Positions 63,978 to 64,000 of a DNA stretch of 64,000 bases are shown in pieces (position 1 is the stretch's first letter; each line of letters starts with the position of its first letter). The notes beneath the pieces are model-generated. The model saw nothing but the letters and a program-made list of their open reading frames with translations. It searched no databases and was not told where the DNA came from. The stretch comes from Zymoseptoria tritici IPO323. Taxonomy: Eukaryota > Ascomycota > Dothideomycetes > Mycosphaerellales > Mycosphaerellaceae. Position numbers and translations under genes: made by a program. The stretch lies in the NCBI RefSeq assembly GCF_000219625.1, contig NC_018217.1, forward strand, positions 744,001 through 808,000, read 5' to 3'.

Positions 63978-64000
63978 TATTGTTTGTTTGTTTGTTTGTT
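63978..64000. repeat. TTTG/TGTT tetranucleotide microsatellite
   Basis: A TGTT tetranucleotide repeat (at least five units) begins at about 63979 and runs to the window edge, so the full length is unknown. Confidence 0.9.

Overview
The window is nuclear DNA of a filamentous ascomycete. The genes carry short introns (about 46-140 nt) with GT..AG ends, many proteins have Pezizomycotina-style low-complexity tails, and markers such as alcohol-oxidase-type GMC, DUF3431, ENA Na+-ATPase, an Hce2/Ecp2-like secreted protein and an S53 sedolisin point to a plant-associated or saprotrophic Dothideomycete. The Dothideomycete placement is inference. No bacterial, organellar, CRISPR or intact transposon feature was recognised.

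Layout. 1-15.5 kb: a DUF1765-type protein running off the left edge, an F-box-like gene, a Dap1-like cytochrome b5-fold protein, a lineage-specific coiled-coil protein, an alcohol-oxidase-like flavoenzyme, a Pro/His/Gln-rich protein, a metallophosphoesterase, a DUF3431 membrane-anchored protein and a small unknown protein. 15.6-24 kb: an unknown 580-residue protein, a short-chain dehydrogenase and Mcm10. 24.5-28.1 kb: an ENA-type Na+/K+ pump sharing a 519-bp divergent promoter with mcm10; that promoter holds three PacC-type boxes on the ENA side and one MluI-box core. 30-50 kb is a gene-rich housekeeping block: Aim21-like actin regulator, an SR-like nuclear protein, Tvp18, NTF2, Arp8, an F-BAR/SH3 cytokinesis protein, seipin, a TBC RabGAP and a ubiquitin E2.

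50.8-61.5 kb changes character. Intergenic gaps grow to 2-3 kb and three of the four confident genes encode secreted proteins: an Hce2-type effector candidate, a cysteine-rich small secreted protein and a sedolisin. The fourth is an F-box/LRR-like protein. A possible decayed secreted-protein gene lies here too. The last 200 bp are AT-rich, TpA-rich and end in a TTTG microsatellite, suggesting the edge of a repeat or RIP-affected region.

Functional themes are cytoskeleton, endomembrane and nuclear housekeeping (Aim21, F-BAR, TBC, Tvp18, seipin, NTF2, Arp8, Mcm10), ion and pH homeostasis (ENA), ubiquitin-related functions (two F-box-like proteins, one E2) and secreted interaction or nutrition proteins. 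No clear biosynthetic cluster was seen and nothing here convincingly constitutes a new multi-gene system. The most testable new observations are the PacC-box cluster upstream of ENA, the secreted-protein neighbourhood, and two intron positions whose retention keeps the reading frame.
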